Source: Nitratireductor sp. XY-223 | Lineage (GTDB): Bacteria; Pseudomonadota; Alphaproteobacteria; Rhizobiales; Rhizobiaceae | Assembly: GCF_004959855.1 (NCBI RefSeq) | Contig: NZ_SPNT01000003.1 | Coordinates: forward strand, 434,001-498,000 | Reading direction: 5' to 3' | Length of the DNA stretch: 64,000 nucleotides | Part shown: in pieces, positions 17,519 to 26,735 of the stretch | Numbering within the stretch: the first letter of the stretch is position 1 | Layout of the letters: the number at the start of each line of letters is the position of its first letter | Translations under genes and position numbers: made by a program | The notes under the pieces: model-generated | Seen by the model: the letters and a program-made list of their open reading frames with translations, nothing else | Database searches by the model: none | Told to the model about the DNA's origin: nothing

Positions 17519-18382
17519 ATGATCATTACGCACATCTTTGGCGGGCTGGGCAACCAGATGTTCCAGTATGCCTGCGGCCGGGCGCTGGCGCTCCGGACCG
17601 GCACTGATCTGGTCCTCGACACGCGCGACTTCTTCGCCGGGCCGGGGCAGCAACCCGGCCTGCACCATCTGAATGTCGTGTCACTTGATGGAGAGAATCT
17701 GAAACTGCCGCCGCGCCGCAAGCAGAGGCTGCGCTACTTTCTGTGGCGGTCGCTCAAGCGCCCGCCGAAGCTGGTGCGGCAACAGGGGGATGCCTTCGAT
17801 CCGCAGATAACCGGTCTGACAGGAAGTGTCTGGCTGCACGGCTACTGGCAGTCCGAGCGCTATTTTGCCGATTTTGCGGGGAACATCCGTAGAGAGCTTT
17901 CGGTGAAGACTCCGCCTGACGACAGGAACGCGGACGTCCTGGCTGAAATCGCCGCTTCTCCGGCCGTTTCGCTGCATGTAAGGCGCGGAGATTATATCAG
18001 CAATCCGAAGGCGCTTGCGGTGCACGGCACCTGTTCGCTGGAATACTACGCACGGGCGGCGGAACTGATTGCCGAAAGAGCGGATATCGACCCCGTGATC
18101 TACGTGTTTTCCGACGAACCCGAATGGGCGCTGGACAATCTTAAGCTGCCTTTCAGGACGCAGGTGATGGATCACAATGACGGCAGCCGCAACTACGAGG
18201 ACCTTCGCCTGATGGCGGCGTGCAAACACCACATTATCGCCAACAGCTCGTTTTCGTGGTGGGGCGCGTGGCTCAACGGATCGAGCGAGAAGATTGTTGT
18301 GGCACCGGCGAAATGGTTTGCGGATCCGGAAAAGAGCAATCCCGATATCATCCCGCACGACTGGACGTGCGTCGACGCCTAG
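17519..18382 (+). CDS. Alpha-1,2-fucosyltransferase-like GT11 enzyme
   Basis: A 287-residue GT11 enzyme. IFGGLGNQMFQYACGRALA is the N-terminal family motif, SLHVRRGDY is the GDP-fucose-binding HxRRxDY motif, and NSSFSWWGAWL is the conserved C-terminal block. The chosen ATG at 17519 gives the standard MIITHIFGGLGNQ start; GTG at 17510 would add three residues. It should transfer L-fucose (or a rhamnose-like donor) from the GDP-sugar to galactose. No GDP-fucose synthesis genes (gmd, fcl) are present in the window, so donor supply must come from elsewhere. Confidence 0.88.
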   Translation: MIITHIFGGLGNQMFQYACGRALALRTGTDLVLDTRDFFAGPGQQPGLHHLNVVSLDGENLKLPPRRKQRLRYFLWRSLKRPPKLVRQQGDAFDPQITGLTGSVWLHGYWQSERYFADFAGNIRRELSVKTPPDDRNADVLAEIAASPAVSLHVRRGDYISNPKALAVHGTCSLEYYARAAELIAERADIDPVIYVFSDEPEWALDNLKLPFRTQVMDHNDGSRNYEDLRLMAACKHHIIANSSFSWWGAWLNGSSEKIVVAPAKWFADPEKSNPDIIPHDWTCVDA

Positions 18383-18397
18383 CGTCTTTACGGAATT

Positions 18398-19249
18398 CTA
18401 GACTGTCGGCGCGTAGAGGCGTTCGTCCGAGCCGGACGCGTTGCCGTAGTAGGGCACGCGCGTTAGAAAGGACTGACCGCTTCGAACGCGCTTGTATTGC
18501 GCCGATCGACTGGCAATCTGCTTGAAGGGCCGCCTGATCTCGCGCAGCAGTTTGCGGGCCTTGAGTGGCAATTCCGGTGTCGGTATCCAATCTGTCCGTG
18601 TGATCTCGGACAGGGCGTCGACATGATTGTCGACCATGCTCTTGTACACGGTCTCCTGGAGAACGGGGGCCGGGCAGACCTGGTATATTTTGAGCGCCTT
18701 GCACGATGGTTCCTGAAAGTCGAACAGGGCACTGTCGAGTGTCGTCCGCAACATCTGTTCGTTGCCCAGCAGGAAGTTCGCCGCCTTTTGGGTAAGAATA
18801 TAGGCGCCGGCTCCGTGGTGGAGCGCAAGCAATTCATGGATTTCGTGGCGGTTCGTGACCTTTGTTTTCTCGCAGCTGATTTCCGTGCGCCAGAACGTCG
18901 TCTCCAGCCGCACGACATCGGCGTCACCCGGAATCCAGTCCGGAGAGGAAAGGAGGCCGCTCAGTCCAGATGACAGATATGCGTCATCTTCAAAGAACGC
19001 GGCATGCGCATCGCCGGAATCGGCGAAAGTGCGCCACGCTTTCAGGTGGCTCAGAAAGCAGCCGACTTCACCGTAGTTCCAGCGACGGTTGCGGCGCTTT
19101 GACAAAAACCTTTCGACGGCCGAGGAGTCAAGCAGCCGGCCATCGATGGCAGGTACACGCTTAAAGGGAACATTGATGCGATCGAACCTGCTTTTCATGC
19201 GGGCCAAGCGGTCCGAGCTGCGTTCCAGATTGATCAGATAGGTATCCAC
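18398..19249 (-). CDS. GT25-family glycosyltransferase (copy 3)
   Basis: A 283-residue family-25 enzyme: TYLINLERSSDRLARM, GEVGCFLSHLKAW, AAFFEDDAYL and HHGAGAYILTQKAA. It is more diverged than copies 1 and 2: FEDDAYL replaces AEDDIHL/AEDDIRF, and the C-terminus ends in RVPYYGNASGSDERLYAPTV, which the others lack. It converges on the fucosyltransferase gene with a 15-base gap. It closes the glycan island; the next gene upstream on the strand is an unrelated hydrolase. It probably acts on a different acceptor step from the other two. Confidence 0.85.
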   Translation of the reverse strand: MDTYLINLERSSDRLARMKSRFDRINVPFKRVPAIDGRLLDSSAVERFLSKRRNRRWNYGEVGCFLSHLKAWRTFADSGDAHAAFFEDDAYLSSGLSGLLSSPDWIPGDADVVRLETTFWRTEISCEKTKVTNRHEIHELLALHHGAGAYILTQKAANFLLGNEQMLRTTLDSALFDFQEPSCKALKIYQVCPAPVLQETVYKSMVDNHVDALSEITRTDWIPTPELPLKARKLLREIRRPFKQIASRSAQYKRVRSGQSFLTRVPYYGNASGSDERLYAPTV

Positions 19250-19438
19250 GGAACTCCGGAAATCCTGCGGTTTCGGTTCGATTCATCTCCTGACGCTTGC
19301 TTTATAAGACAGATGATCACGCAAGCACAGAGGCTAGTCGGGCGTGAGCAAAAAATGTTCTTTTCGAACACGCTAAGGTTTTATCGCGTTCACCGCGGGC
19401 GCCAACCGCTGGTTGGCTTGAACAAAATGCGCGGTGCG

Positions 19439-20701
19439 TCAGTCCCGGGACGCGATATTGTCCGGCTCCACACTGTCCCAAGCTGCGTAAAGCGTTGAAT
19501 GCAGCAGCGGAATGCGATCGCCGAACCGCACCACCACGAGGTCGCGTTGCGGCATCATATAGGCGGTCTGACCGCTGCGCCCGATCATATAGGTAAACGG
19601 GCCCTGCAGCCGCTCGCCCGGCCGGTCGAGCAGATTGTGGAAAACCTGCGTGCCGTAATGGCCGTGCAGACGTTGCTGCTCGCTCACCGCTTGACCGAAG
19701 TAGCGTCGCCAAAGACGGGGTGGCAGGAATCGATCGCCCGGCGCGCCGTTGCGGGAAAGATAGACCGCGACCCGCACCCAGTCGCGCGCCGTCGCGAACA
19801 GGCAGCAATAGGCCGATACCGGCTTGTCGCGGCCGGCAAGGCGCCAGAGGGCGTCGCCGGCACCGCTCGGCCGCCAGATCTTTTCCGCAAGGATCTCTTC
19901 GAGCGGTCGGTTGTAGACCGCCGATACCAGCTTTCCGAGAATTGCGGTGTTCACGTTCTGATAGTCGAATTGGCCGATGCGGTCGGTATCGGACCGCAGG
20001 CCGGGGGCCAGTGCGCCGAGACCCAGCATGTGCAATCGCGCGATCGGACTGAACGGATTGAAGGTGCCGGCATCGACCGGTTTTGTTTCGAGGCCGGACA
20101 TGGCTTTGACACCGCCGTTTTCGAAAACCACACCGCTGCGCATGGTCAGGAACTGCTCAACGGTAACCCGGCGGAAATCCGTATCGCCGATATCATCCAG
20201 ATAGTCGCCGAGCGGATCGGAAAGATCGGCAATGTAGCCCTCGGCATGCGCGCGCAACACCAGTGCGCCGACCAAGGACTTGACCATTGAAAAGGAATTG
20301 AAACGCGTCTGGGGCCCGGCATCAGACGCGTAGTGTTCCGCCCTCAACATGCCGCCCTGCCAGACCAGCATCGCCGTGCCGCCGTTCTGGTTGAACAGGG
20401 CCTGCGCTCTTGCGCTGATCCGAAGCGAAGCCGCGGATGGCATGGGCGGCGGCTCGTATGAACTGCCGACGGCCGTATAGGAACCCGGCGCCGGCCACCG
20501 TTGCGTCGGATAGCCCTCATAAAGAAGCCGGGGCAGATAGGGGGCCGACAGGTAAATGAGGAGCGCAATGGCAATGACGGCGAGCGGGGCCGGAACAAGC
20601 ATCCAGCCGACAATTGACCGCCTTATTTTGCTTCTTTTTCCGTGTTCAGGCACGCGCACCGCAGCTCCGTCCGCTTCAGCAAATCCACTCACGCTGTTCA
20701 T
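19439..20701 (-). CDS. Membrane-anchored serine hydrolase, class C beta-lactamase family
   Basis: A 420-residue protein. One N-terminal transmembrane helix (about residues 31-54, LVPAPLAVIAIALLIYLSAP) anchors a periplasmic beta-lactamase/penicillin-binding-like domain. The nucleophile motif is FNSFSMVKSLVG (SxxK), the second motif is FDYQNVN (YxN type), and HSTL lies near the C-terminus. I start at the ATG at 20701 because the upstream ATG at 20809 adds 36 residues without pattern. Such proteins are esterases, D-amino acid amidases or transpeptidase-like enzymes, not resistance enzymes. The substrate is unknown. Confidence 0.82.
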   Translation of the reverse strand: MNSVSGFAEADGAAVRVPEHGKRSKIRRSIVGWMLVPAPLAVIAIALLIYLSAPYLPRLLYEGYPTQRWPAPGSYTAVGSSYEPPPMPSAASLRISARAQALFNQNGGTAMLVWQGGMLRAEHYASDAGPQTRFNSFSMVKSLVGALVLRAHAEGYIADLSDPLGDYLDDIGDTDFRRVTVEQFLTMRSGVVFENGGVKAMSGLETKPVDAGTFNPFSPIARLHMLGLGALAPGLRSDTDRIGQFDYQNVNTAILGKLVSAVYNRPLEEILAEKIWRPSGAGDALWRLAGRDKPVSAYCCLFATARDWVRVAVYLSRNGAPGDRFLPPRLWRRYFGQAVSEQQRLHGHYGTQVFHNLLDRPGERLQGPFTYMIGRSGQTAYMMPQRDLVVVRFGDRIPLLHSTLYAAWDSVEPDNIASRD

Positions 20702-20832
20702 CGCACGCCATCGGGTCAAAAAAACGGCGCTGATCCTGAACGGAAGCGCCGCTTGGTTTGTGCGTGTGTTATCAGGCGATTGTCCGAAAGGCTTGAATCT
20801 GTTTAGCAATTGCCCGTGGTGTTGCCGTTCGG

Positions 20833-21606
20833 CTACTTTTCCACAAAAGCCTTTTCAATGAGGTAGCTGCCGAGTTGCGCGCGGGTGCCCTCAGTAAAGC
20901 CGCGGCTTTCGAAGAAGCTCCGCGTGTCGTCCAGCATCTGCGGTCCGCCGCAGAGGATCACGCGGTCGTTTTCCTTGTCGATCGGCGGCAGGCCGATATC
21001 TTCGAACAGCTTGCCGCTTTCCATGAGTTCGGTAATGCGGCCATTGTTGCGGAACGGCTCGCGCGTCACGGTCGGATAGTAGATCAGCTGATCGCTCACC
21101 ATGTCGCCGAGATACTCGTGACCGGGAAGCTGGCGCGTAATGTAGTCCTGGTAAGCGAGATCCTTGATGAAGCGGACGCCGTGCACCAGCACGATTTTCT
21201 CGAAGGAATCGTAGACGGCGGGGTCCTTAATGAGGCTGAGGAATGGGGCAAGGCCCGTTCCCGTGCCCAGCAGGTACAGGTTCTTTCCGGGCAACAGATG
21301 ATCCGTGACCAGTGTTCCAGTCGGCTTGGTGCCGATCAAAACCGACTCGCCTTCCTTCAGGTGCTGCAGCCGCGAGGTCAGCGGGCCGTCAGGAACCTTG
21401 ATGCTGAAGAACTCAAGGGTTTCCTCGTGATTGGCGCTGGCCATGGAATAGGCCCGCATCAGCGGCCGGCCTTCCACCTGCAGCCCGACCATGGTGAATT
21501 CACCGTTGCGGAACCGGAAGCCCGCATCACGGGTGGTCTTGAAACTGAAAAGCGTGTCGTTCCAGTGGTGAACCGACAGCACGGTTTCTTCGTTAAAGCC
21601 CTTCAT
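20833..21606 (-). CDS. fpr: Ferredoxin-NADP+ reductase
   Basis: A 257-residue FAD flavoenzyme of the bacterial FPR class. The FAD motif is PLMRAYSMAS (RxYS), and the NADP domain begins with LYLLGTGTGLAPFLSLIKD and ends with ILCGGPQMLDDT. The C-terminus terminates shortly after LGSYLIEKAFVEK, as expected for the FPR-I type with an aromatic near the end. It shuttles electrons between NADPH and ferredoxin or flavodoxin, supporting iron-sulfur enzymes and oxidative stress defence. It is divergent from the riboswitch-controlled thi operon. Confidence 0.92.
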   Translation of the reverse strand: MKGFNEETVLSVHHWNDTLFSFKTTRDAGFRFRNGEFTMVGLQVEGRPLMRAYSMASANHEETLEFFSIKVPDGPLTSRLQHLKEGESVLIGTKPTGTLVTDHLLPGKNLYLLGTGTGLAPFLSLIKDPAVYDSFEKIVLVHGVRFIKDLAYQDYITRQLPGHEYLGDMVSDQLIYYPTVTREPFRNNGRITELMESGKLFEDIGLPPIDKENDRVILCGGPQMLDDTRSFFESRGFTEGTRAQLGSYLIEKAFVEK

Positions 21607-21838
21607 AAATGCTCCATCCGAACTTGCGGGCGATACATGCGGAAGCGGAAACTATCAGGCGTGCCTTTGAATGAAAGCGTCAAAAGTTCCAAAATTGCCG
21701 CTTTTTGGAGATTGCGATTCTATGCCGCAGGGCAGGTGGTGGTGCGCCGCAGCAATCAAAGCGAATGACGATCGCTCGCTTTGCCGCCCCGGACCGCCTT
21801 GACAAAGCACGGTCATCTTGTTCTTCTTTTCGTCATTC

Positions 21839-21934
21839 ACCAGGGGAGTCCCGGCAAGGGGCTGAGATACTGCTGGCGCAAGCGGCGCAGTGACCCGTAG
21901 AACCTGATCCAGTTCATACTGGCGTAGGGATGGT
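21839..21934 (+). ncRNA. TPP riboswitch (THI element)
   Basis: The conserved THI-box blocks are present in order: GGGGCTGAGATACTG, TGACCCGTAGAACCTGATCC, AGTTCATACTGGCGTAGGGA. Terminal ACCA (21839-21842) pairs with TGGT (21931-21934) to form P1. A TTGACA at 21799-21804 may be the promoter -35. It should switch off thiOSGE when thiamine pyrophosphate is plentiful. The aptamer ends about 170 bases before thiO, so control may be by transcription termination or long-range pairing. Confidence 0.95.
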
Positions 21935-22027
21935 GCAGGCGTTGCGGGACCAATTCGGTCTGCGATCAAGGGCAGCGCAAATCCCATTCCTGTTTCGGTC
22001 AATTCTGGATCCGCGTCGGTCAGGACG

Positions 22028-22111
22028 ATGGAGGTTGAATTGCTTGGAGTCTTTCCGGTCTTGCAGTCGGTTGCTGCCAACGTGTTGTCGGACGCTGGAG
22101 GCGGGCGATGA
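22028..22111 (+). other. Possible 27-residue leader ORF coupled to thiO
   Basis: An ATG at 22028 opens 27 codons whose TGA (22109-22111) overlaps the thiO ATG, the same ATGA overlap used for coupled genes elsewhere in this window. The peptide has no recognised motif and its own ribosome site is weak. It could be a translational-coupling leader or chance. Confidence 0.25.
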
Positions 22112-23076
22112 AGGTGCTGGTCATGGGCGCCGGGGTCGCCGGGCTTGCCGCGGCCTGGGAACTGCGCAGGCGTGGCGCGCACGTGACGGTTGTCGACCGG
22201 CAGGACAGGGTCGGCGGCACGGCCTCATGGTTCGCCGGGGGCATGCTGGCGCCCTGGTGTGAGCGCGAGAGCGCTGATGAAAAGGTGACCGAAATTGGAG
22301 CGGCGGCCACCGATTGGTGGGCGGACATCCTGCCCGATCGTGTCGAAAGAAACGGAACGCTTGTCGTTGCCCCGGCACGTGACGGTTCCGAGCTTGACCG
22401 CTTTGCCCGCCGGACCGCCGGTCACAGGACGGTAGACGAAACCGAACTGGGCGAGCTGGAACCCGTGCTGTCCGGCCGCTTTCGCCGTGGCCTGTTCTTC
22501 GAGGCGGAAGCGCACCTGGATCCGCGTGCGGCCATGCGGTCTTTGCAAATGCTGCTGGCGCGCAGCGGCTGTATCTTCCGCCTTGGCGAGGACGTGGCAG
22601 AAACCGACAGCTTTGACGCTGTGGTCGACTGCACCGGCATGGCCAGTCCGGTGGACGGATTGCGCGGCGTACGCGGGGAGATGCTGTTGCTGCGAACCTC
22701 TGGTATCCGCCTGTCGCGGCCCATCCGACTGCTGCACCCGCGGATTCCGGTCTACGTCGTCCCGCGTGGCGAGGGCCTTTTCATGGTCGGCGCCACGATG
22801 ATCGAAAGCGCCGCCGACAGTAGCGCGAGCGCACGATCAGTCATGGAACTGCTCAACGCGGCCTACGCGTTGCACCCGGCGTTCGGCGATGCGGAGATCG
22901 TCGAGATCGGTGTCGGTGTGCGCCCCGCATTTGCCGACAACTTTCCGCGTGTGTCACGCCATGGCGATACGATCAGCCTTAACGGCCTTTACCGCCATGG
23001 ATTTCTGCTGGCGCCGGCTCTGGCCGCCGATGCCGCTGCCATGGCGATGGGGATCAGGGAGGCGGCACATGGCTGA
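22108..23076 (+). CDS. thiO: Glycine oxidase ThiO (thiamine biosynthesis)
   Basis: A 322-residue FAD-dependent amine oxidase. [20 protein letters not shown] is the dinucleotide-binding motif, followed by [17 protein letters not shown], which is typical of ThiO. Late in the chain [18 protein letters not shown] closes the FAD site. It oxidises glycine to iminoglycine for the thiazole moiety of thiamine. A good ribosome site GGAGG sits six bases before the ATG. It is the first gene after the TPP riboswitch; thiC, which often comes first in rhizobial thi operons, is not here. Confidence 0.92.
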   Translation: MKVLVMGAGVAGLAAAWELRRRGAHVTVVDRQDRVGGTASWFAGGMLAPWCERESADEKVTEIGAAATDWWADILPDRVERNGTLVVAPARDGSELDRFARRTAGHRTVDETELGELEPVLSGRFRRGLFFEAEAHLDPRAAMRSLQMLLARSGCIFRLGEDVAETDSFDAVVDCTGMASPVDGLRGVRGEMLLLRTSGIRLSRPIRLLHPRIPVYVVPRGEGLFMVGATMIESAADSSASARSVMELLNAAYALHPAFGDAEIVEIGVGVRPAFADNFPRVSRHGDTISLNGLYRHGFLLAPALAADAAAMAMGIREAAHG

Positions 23077-23275
23077 ACTCACCCTGGTCGTCAACGGTCG
23101 GAGAGCCGCCGTTTCTTCGCGCAGCCTGGGCGCCTTGCTTTCGGAGCTCTCCTACGAGGGCGAGTGGTTGGCCACAGCGGTCAATGGCGTTGTCGTGCAT
23201 CGCGACGACCGGGCCACACATGTGCTGTGCGAGGGCGACCGCATTGAAATCCTGTCGCCGATGCAAGGAGGCTGA
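23069..23275 (+). CDS. thiS: Sulfur carrier protein ThiS
   Basis: A 68-residue ubiquitin-fold protein starting at the ATG at 23069 ([11 protein letters not shown]), overlapping the thiO stop by eight bases. It contains [11 protein letters not shown] and [11 protein letters not shown], ending in the essential Gly-Gly that is adenylated by ThiF and carries the thiocarboxylate sulfur. The length is normal for ThiS. It donates sulfur to ThiG for thiazole phosphate formation. Confidence 0.93.
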   Translation: MAELTLVVNGRRAAVSSRSLGALLSELSYEGEWLATAVNGVVVHRDDRATHVLCEGDRIEILSPMQGG

Positions 23276-23276
23276 G

Positions 23277-24062
23277 ATGCTCGAGATTTACGGGGCAAAA
23301 CTTCCGTCGCGGTTGATTCTTGGAACCGCGCAATATCCTTCGCCAGACACAATTGGCGAAGCCGTTCGGGCCGGAGGCGCGTCTGCTGTAACCGTATCGC
23401 TGAGGCGCGAGAGCGCACAGGATGCTGCAGCGACCGGCCCGGGCGGGAAGTTCTGGTCGATTGTCCGGTCGCTGGGGGTGCCGGTGTTGCCGAACACGGC
23501 CGGTTGCCACACCGCGCGCGAGGCAATCACGACGGCGCAAATGGCGCGCGAGGTCTTCGACACGAACTGGATCAAGCTGGAAGTTATCGGCAATCACGAC
23601 ACGCTGCAGCCGGACGTGTTTGAGCTTGTCGAGGCAGCGCGCATCCTGTGCGACGAGGGTTTCGAGGTGTTCCCGTACACCACTGATGATCTCGTCGTCG
23701 CCGAGCGGCTGCTCGAGGCCGGCTGCGGTATTCTGATGCCCTGGTGCGCGCCGATCGGCTCCGCGCGGGGGCCGGTGAATCTCGATGCGCTGCGTTCGCT
23801 GCGCAGCCATTTTCCCGATGTGCCCCTGATCGTCGACGCCGGCATCGGGCGCCCGTCCCATGCGGCGACCGTCATGGAACTCGGCTATGATGCGGTGCTG
23901 TTGAATACCGCCGTCGCGCGTGCGGGCGCCCCGGTCTATATGGCCCGCGCCTTTTCGGCCGCGATCAAGGCCGGAAGGACGGCCTGGCACGCGGGCCTGC
24001 TCGAGCCCCGCGACATTGCCGTTCCCTCGACACCGGTAATCGGAATGGCGACGTTCACGTGA
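23277..24062 (+). CDS. thiG: Thiazole synthase ThiG
   Basis: A 261-residue TIM-barrel enzyme. [38 protein letters not shown], the catalytic Lys in [11 protein letters not shown] and [20 protein letters not shown] are all ThiG landmarks. It condenses 1-deoxy-xylulose-5-phosphate, iminoglycine from ThiO and ThiS thiocarboxylate into thiazole phosphate. It starts two bases after the thiS stop and overlaps thiE by four bases, so the operon is translationally coupled. Confidence 0.95.
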   Translation: MLEIYGAKLPSRLILGTAQYPSPDTIGEAVRAGGASAVTVSLRRESAQDAAATGPGGKFWSIVRSLGVPVLPNTAGCHTAREAITTAQMAREVFDTNWIKLEVIGNHDTLQPDVFELVEAARILCDEGFEVFPYTTDDLVVAERLLEAGCGILMPWCAPIGSARGPVNLDALRSLRSHFPDVPLIVDAGIGRPSHAATVMELGYDAVLLNTAVARAGAPVYMARAFSAAIKAGRTAWHAGLLEPRDIAVPSTPVIGMATFT

Positions 24063-24694
24063 CACTCGATCCATTCTATCTGATCGTCGACAGCGCCGCC
24101 TGGATACGCCGTCTCGTGCCGATTGGCGTGCGCCTCGTGCAGTTGCGCATGAAGGGTCGGGACGAGGCGGCCATGCGACAGGAGATCAGCGTCGCGAAAG
24201 CGATCTGTGACGCCCATGGCTGCCAGCTTGTCCTTAATGATTACTGGGAACTCGCGATCAAGGAGGATTGCGACTTCGTGCACCTGGGTCAGGAGGATCT
24301 GGCCGCGGCCGATCTTCGCGCCATCAGGGCCGCCGGTATCCGCCTCGGCGTCAGCACCCACGATGATGCCGAGCTTGTGACCGCGCTGGAAGCGGAGCCG
24401 GATTACGTCGCGCTCGGTCCGGTCTATGAAACACGGCTGAAGAAGATGCGCTGGGCGCCGCAGGGCCTCGACCGCATCGCCGATTGGAAGGCGCGGATAG
24501 TGCCGCTGCCGCTCGTCGCCATCGGCGGGCTCAATCCGGAGCGGCTTTCGGGCGTTTTCGCGTCGGGCGCCGACAGTGCGGCCGTTGTCACCGATATTAC
24601 GCTGAACGAAGATCCGGAGGCGCGCACGCTGGAGTGGATCGAAGCAACCCGCCGGCTGAGCTCCGGCAGGCGCGTGTCACCGGTCGCCCAGTAG
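24059..24694 (+). CDS. thiE: Thiamine phosphate synthase ThiE
   Basis: A 211-residue TIM-barrel protein beginning at GTG 24059 (overlap GTGA with thiG). [55 protein letters not shown] and [10 protein letters not shown] are the expected ThiE/TenI strands. It joins thiazole phosphate with HMP-pyrophosphate to make thiamine phosphate. The 3' end overlaps the convergent dehydratase gene by 18 bases. Confidence 0.9.
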   Translation: MTLDPFYLIVDSAAWIRRLVPIGVRLVQLRMKGRDEAAMRQEISVAKAICDAHGCQLVLNDYWELAIKEDCDFVHLGQEDLAAADLRAIRAAGIRLGVSTHDDAELVTALEAEPDYVALGPVYETRLKKMRWAPQGLDRIADWKARIVPLPLVAIGGLNPERLSGVFASGADSAAVVTDITLNEDPEARTLEWIEATRRLSSGRRVSPVAQ

Positions 24695-25657
24695 CGCGGT
24701 GTACCGCTGCGCCCCGATATTGGAGCCGCAGGCGAGCACACAGACATTCTTTCCGGCGAGATCCACCTTTAGCGGCCCGGTGGCGGCAGCGAGTGCCGCG
24801 GCGCATGCCGGTTCGGCCACCAGTTTCAACGCATCGCGCATGGTTGCCATGGCGTTGAGCATGGCACTGTCTTCGATACGGACAAGTCGGCTGACGTTGC
24901 GCCGGGCGACCGCGTAGGAGAAGGGCAGGGCGGCCGGCGATCCGAGACTGTCGGCAATCGTATCCACCTTGCCTATGCGTACCGCTTCGCCCTGCTCGAA
25001 ACTGCGGGACATGCTGTCCGCGCCGAAAGGCTCGACGCCGATGATCTCGCATTCGGGCCTTGCCTGCCGGATCGCCGCTGCGACCCCGCCGATGAGGCCG
25101 CCGCCGCCCACCGCGACGACCATGCAGTCGATGTCTGGAAGATCCGCGACGATTTCCGCCCCCAAGGTCGCTGCACCGAGCGTCATATGAGCCCCCTCGA
25201 AGGGATGCATGATCGTCATTCCCTCGGCTTCCGCTGTTCCGTTCATCTCATCGAAAGCGGCGGCGATGTCGTCCACAAGCCGCACATCCGCGCCCGCTTC
25301 ACGGCAGCCTTCGATGTGCAGCGGATCGGTTGCCTTCGGCATAACGAGGGTGGCGCAGACATTCTGCCGCGCGGCGGCCCATGAAACGGCGAGCGCGTGA
25401 TTGCCGCCACTCGCCGCGATGACCCCGGCGTCCCTTTCCGCTGAGCTCAGCCGGTCGATGCCCAGAAGGTTGCCACGCGCCTTGAATGAGCCGGCATGCT
25501 GGAACAGCTCCAGTTTCATGGAAACGGATCGCGCATCGCCGAACCGCCCAGCGAACGCATCCTGTTTCAGCGCCAGCATCGGCGTTCGGATGATCTTGCC
25601 TTCGATTGCGTCTCGGGCGCTGCGAATCTGGTCAGGCGTCGGGAAGGTCTCTTGCAT
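24677..25657 (-). CDS. PLP-dependent threonine/serine dehydratase family protein
   Basis: A 326-residue fold-type II PLP enzyme. The Schiff-base lysine lies in HAGSFKARGN, the substrate loop is AASGGNHALAVSWAA, the phosphate-binding glycine loop is VAVGGGGLIGGVAAA, and the C-terminal LACGSN supplies the conserved Ser near the pyridine nitrogen. This pattern fits catabolic threonine or serine dehydratases and serine racemase-like enzymes. No ACT domain is present, so it is not the feedback-controlled IlvA type. It converges on thiE with an 18-base overlap. Confidence 0.88.
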   Translation of the reverse strand: MQETFPTPDQIRSARDAIEGKIIRTPMLALKQDAFAGRFGDARSVSMKLELFQHAGSFKARGNLLGIDRLSSAERDAGVIAASGGNHALAVSWAAARQNVCATLVMPKATDPLHIEGCREAGADVRLVDDIAAAFDEMNGTAEAEGMTIMHPFEGAHMTLGAATLGAEIVADLPDIDCMVVAVGGGGLIGGVAAAIRQARPECEIIGVEPFGADSMSRSFEQGEAVRIGKVDTIADSLGSPAALPFSYAVARRNVSRLVRIEDSAMLNAMATMRDALKLVAEPACAAALAAATGPLKVDLAGKNVCVLACGSNIGAQRYTALLGDR

Positions 25658-25732
25658 GGGCAGTCAAGGAAGCGCGATGGGAAACAGGATCGGCAAAGCT
25701 ACAGCACGTTCGCCAGGGCCGCGCAATGAAAT

Positions 25733-26626
25733 TCAGGCGATTGACCGCAGCTCATCGATACAGGTGTCAAGGAAAAGGCGTGACAGGCGCGACATGTTGC
25801 GCCGTCCCGAATGGACAGCCTGCAGGCTTATTTCCTGAAACCGCCATTCGGGAAGCACCTGGACAAGCGCGCCTGTTGCAAGGGACGCCGAGCACAAAAT
25901 CGACGGCAACTCCGCTATGCCGCGACCGACAAGCGCCGCCTTCTCGACGGCCGCGTAGTCATTGACGCAAAGGGTAGGGCGGATTTCGACTGTTTCGGTC
26001 CTGTCGCCCTTGTGAAGGGTCCAGCGCTGACCGGCCCCGGGCGTGAAACCGAATGTGACGAACCGGTGCGACGCCAGATCGGCAAGCGACTTGGGCGCGC
26101 CGCATTCCGCCAAGTAGTCCGGATTTGCCACCATGACGTGGCGGTAACGGACAAGCTTGCGGGCGACGAGGCTGCTGTCGCGCAACAGGCCGACCCGGAA
26201 GGACAGGTCGATACCGTCCTCGACCAGATCGACGATGCGCTCCGCGACCAGAACGGCGACGGTCGCCTGCGGGTAGCGCCGCTGGAAGCGATCGATGATC
26301 GGCACGAAGACCGTGTCCGCGAGGTTGGGCGGCAACGAAATACGCAGAAGACCGGTGACCTCGTCCTGCTTGTCGAGTAAGGCAAGGTCCGCGGCTTCGA
26401 ATTCCTCCAGGCCCCTACGGCAATGCTCCAGGTAGACCGCGCCGAGATAGGTCAGGCGCAGACTGCGTGTCGAACGCTCCAGCAGTTTGGCACCGAGGCT
26501 GTTTTCGAGATCCGAGACCTTCCGGCTGACCGTCGAGAGCGGCATCGACAGGTTGCGGGCCGCCGCCGAGAAACTGCCGGACTGGGCCACCTGGACAAAC
26601 ACCGCGACCGCATTGAGATCATGCAT
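25733..26626 (-). CDS. LysR-family transcriptional regulator
   Basis: A 297-residue LTTR. The helix-turn-helix (GSFSAAARNLSMPLSTVSRK) is at residues 17-36, followed by the LGAKLLERSTRSLRLTYLG wing and a substrate-binding domain. I start at the ATG at 26626 (MHDLNAVAVF); the preceding TTG adds one residue. It is divergent from an NmrA-like reductase plus VOC gene pair, its probable targets, with a 109-base AT-rich promoter region between. The inducer is unknown. Confidence 0.9.
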   Translation of the reverse strand: MHDLNAVAVFVQVAQSGSFSAAARNLSMPLSTVSRKVSDLENSLGAKLLERSTRSLRLTYLGAVYLEHCRRGLEEFEAADLALLDKQDEVTGLLRISLPPNLADTVFVPIIDRFQRRYPQATVAVLVAERIVDLVEDGIDLSFRVGLLRDSSLVARKLVRYRHVMVANPDYLAECGAPKSLADLASHRFVTFGFTPGAGQRWTLHKGDRTETVEIRPTLCVNDYAAVEKAALVGRGIAELPSILCSASLATGALVQVLPEWRFQEISLQAVHSGRRNMSRLSRLFLDTCIDELRSIA

Positions 26627-26735
26627 CAATTATTCCACCACATAGATAGTGCCTCTCAATTTCATCATATTATATCGAAACTGGAAATATCGTAGGACTT
26701 CTCTCCGCTGAAAATCATGTCCAACGGGAGGCACC

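Noticed and set aside
19347-19371. TGTTCTTTTCGAACA as a possible LexA site
   Set aside because: Alphaproteobacterial LexA recognises direct GTTC-N7-GTTC repeats; this is an inverted repeat with a 5-base spacer and no SOS gene follows.
21955-22095. A minus-strand frame with a stretch reading VLTDADPELTETGMGF that looks vaguely like an enolase-superfamily dehydratase N-terminus
   Set aside because: It lies antisense to the thiO leader, has no continuation, and the likeness is limited to a few residues; I judge it chance.
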